Origin: Chloroflexota bacterium
Lineage (GTDB): Bacteria; Chloroflexota; Dormibacteria; CF-121
Reading direction: 5' to 3'
DNA length: 11,407 bases
Assembly: GCA_005882525.1 (NCBI GenBank)
Contig: VBGO01000147.1
Location: forward strand, 1 to 11,407
Of this stretch, positions 10,827 through 11,407 are shown one piece after another. A program made the translations under genes and the position numbers. The notes beneath the pieces are model-generated. The model ran no database searches, was not told where the DNA came from, and was given only the letters and a program-made list of their open reading frames with translations. Each line of letters opens with the position of its first letter. The stretch's first letter is position 1.

Positions 10827-11407
10827 GTGATCGGGGAGCGAGCTGAAACTCAGGCGCTCAAGGCGCTCGACACGGACGCTTGCATCCGGCTGGCGCAGGA
10901 CCTGATCAGGGTCCCGTCGGTGACCGGCAACGAGCGGGCGGTGCAAGACCTGGTCGCCCTCTTTCTGGAAGAGTCGGGCCTTGAGGTCGACCGTTTCGAG
11001 GCCGATTTGAGCCGGCTGAAGGCCCATCCACGATTTCCCGGAATGGAGGTGGAACGCACCGAAGCCGTGCTGGTGGCCGGCCTCCTCGGCCAGAAGGGCG
11101 AACGCTCGCTGATCCTCAACGGGCATGTCGACGTCGTCCCGGTGGGTGACCGCCAAGCCTGGCATGCCTCACCCTGGTCGGCACACATTCAGGCCGGCCG
11201 GCTCTACGGCCGAGGCGCCTGTGACATGAAGGCCGGGCTCGCGGTCGGGATCAGCGCCGCCGCCGCGCTCAAGAAGAGCGGCCTTCCGCTTCGAGGCCGT
11301 CTGATCCTGCAGAGCGTCGTGGGCGAGGAGGACGGTGGGATCGGCAGCTTTGCCATGGCCGACCGTGGCTACCGCGCGGACGCCGCGTATGTGCTGGAAC
11401 CGACCCG
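10827..11407 (+). CDS. M20 family metallopeptidase (ArgE/DapE/ACY1/CPG2), partial
   Basis: The first 193 residues of an M20 di-zinc hydrolase that runs off the window end. Motifs are intact: H100 and D102 in LNGHVDVVPVGD, the bridging D133 in YGRGACDMKAG, and the catalytic E167 with ligand E168 in VVGEEDGG. The family removes acyl or amino-acid groups from small substrates (acetylornithine, succinyl-diaminopimelate, acylated amino acids, dipeptides). The segment after GHVDVVP, with SPWSAHIQAGRLYGRG, fits the ArgE/DapE/ACY1 group, but the specificity-determining lid domain is beyond the window. The N-terminal LAQDLIRVPSVTGNE is typical. GTG 10827 is the only start close enough to include it; it has no Shine-Dalgarno site. 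It follows the nuclease gene by 18 nt. Confidence 0.93.
   Translation, partial: MIGERAETQALKALDTDACIRLAQDLIRVPSVTGNERAVQDLVALFLEESGLEVDRFEADLSRLKAHPRFPGMEVERTEAVLVAGLLGQKGERSLILNGHVDVVPVGDRQAWHASPWSAHIQAGRLYGRGACDMKAGLAVGISAAAALKKSGLPLRGRLILQSVVGEEDGGIGSFAMADRGYRADAAYVLEPT

Overview
This is a gene-dense, high-GC window from a bacterial chromosome. It holds 15 protein-coding genes, two of them cut by the window edges, and no RNA genes, insertion sequences or CRISPR. The mix (stand-alone 5'-3' exonuclease, cytoplasmic YceI with MarR, class II FBPase, bacterial topoisomerase IB, GTG/TTG starts, several starts without Shine-Dalgarno sites) suggests a GC-rich Terrabacteria-type lineage such as Chloroflexota, Dormibacterota or Actinomycetota. 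That placement is inferred from gene content only; there is no marker gene to settle it.

Layout. Positions 1-2458 lie on the minus strand: a 5'-3' exonuclease (cut at the window start) follows an amidase by 10 nt, and upstream is a yceI gene with its own hairpin terminator. yceI diverges from a marR-type regulator across a short intergenic region carrying a near-ideal MarR operator (TGTTGC-ATAA-GCAACA). marR is translationally coupled (ATGA) to a small membrane protein resembling DUF1360. A CPBP (CAAX-like) membrane protease follows, bracketed by two copies of a GC-rich palindromic repeat, the second of which encodes its C-terminal tail. It converges on glpX (class II fructose-1,6-bisphosphatase) with the two stop codons sharing one CTAG. 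plsC (acyltransferase) diverges from glpX and converges on a ThuA-domain lipoprotein. A 37-residue membrane peptide then converges on topoisomerase IB, again sharing a CTAG stop. An lmo0937/DUF5670-type membrane protein with a strong terminator follows.

From 8545 to the end everything is on the plus strand and closely spaced: a 53-residue orphan protein, a fusion of a Clp N-terminal (Clp_N) domain to an M50/site-2 intramembrane metalloprotease, a membrane-anchored Mrr-type nuclease with a topoisomerase-type C4 zinc finger, and an M20 metallopeptidase cut by the window end.

Most genes are metabolic or housekeeping singletons. The most unusual item is the Clp_N-M50 fusion and its neighbours: it joins a substrate/adaptor-recognition module normally belonging to AAA+ unfoldases to an intramembrane protease. 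Also worth attention are the duplicated start/Shine-Dalgarno of the 37-residue peptide, the repeats around the CPBP gene, and a recurring TANNNT box 4-6 nt before SD-less starts, which suggests leaderless transcripts.
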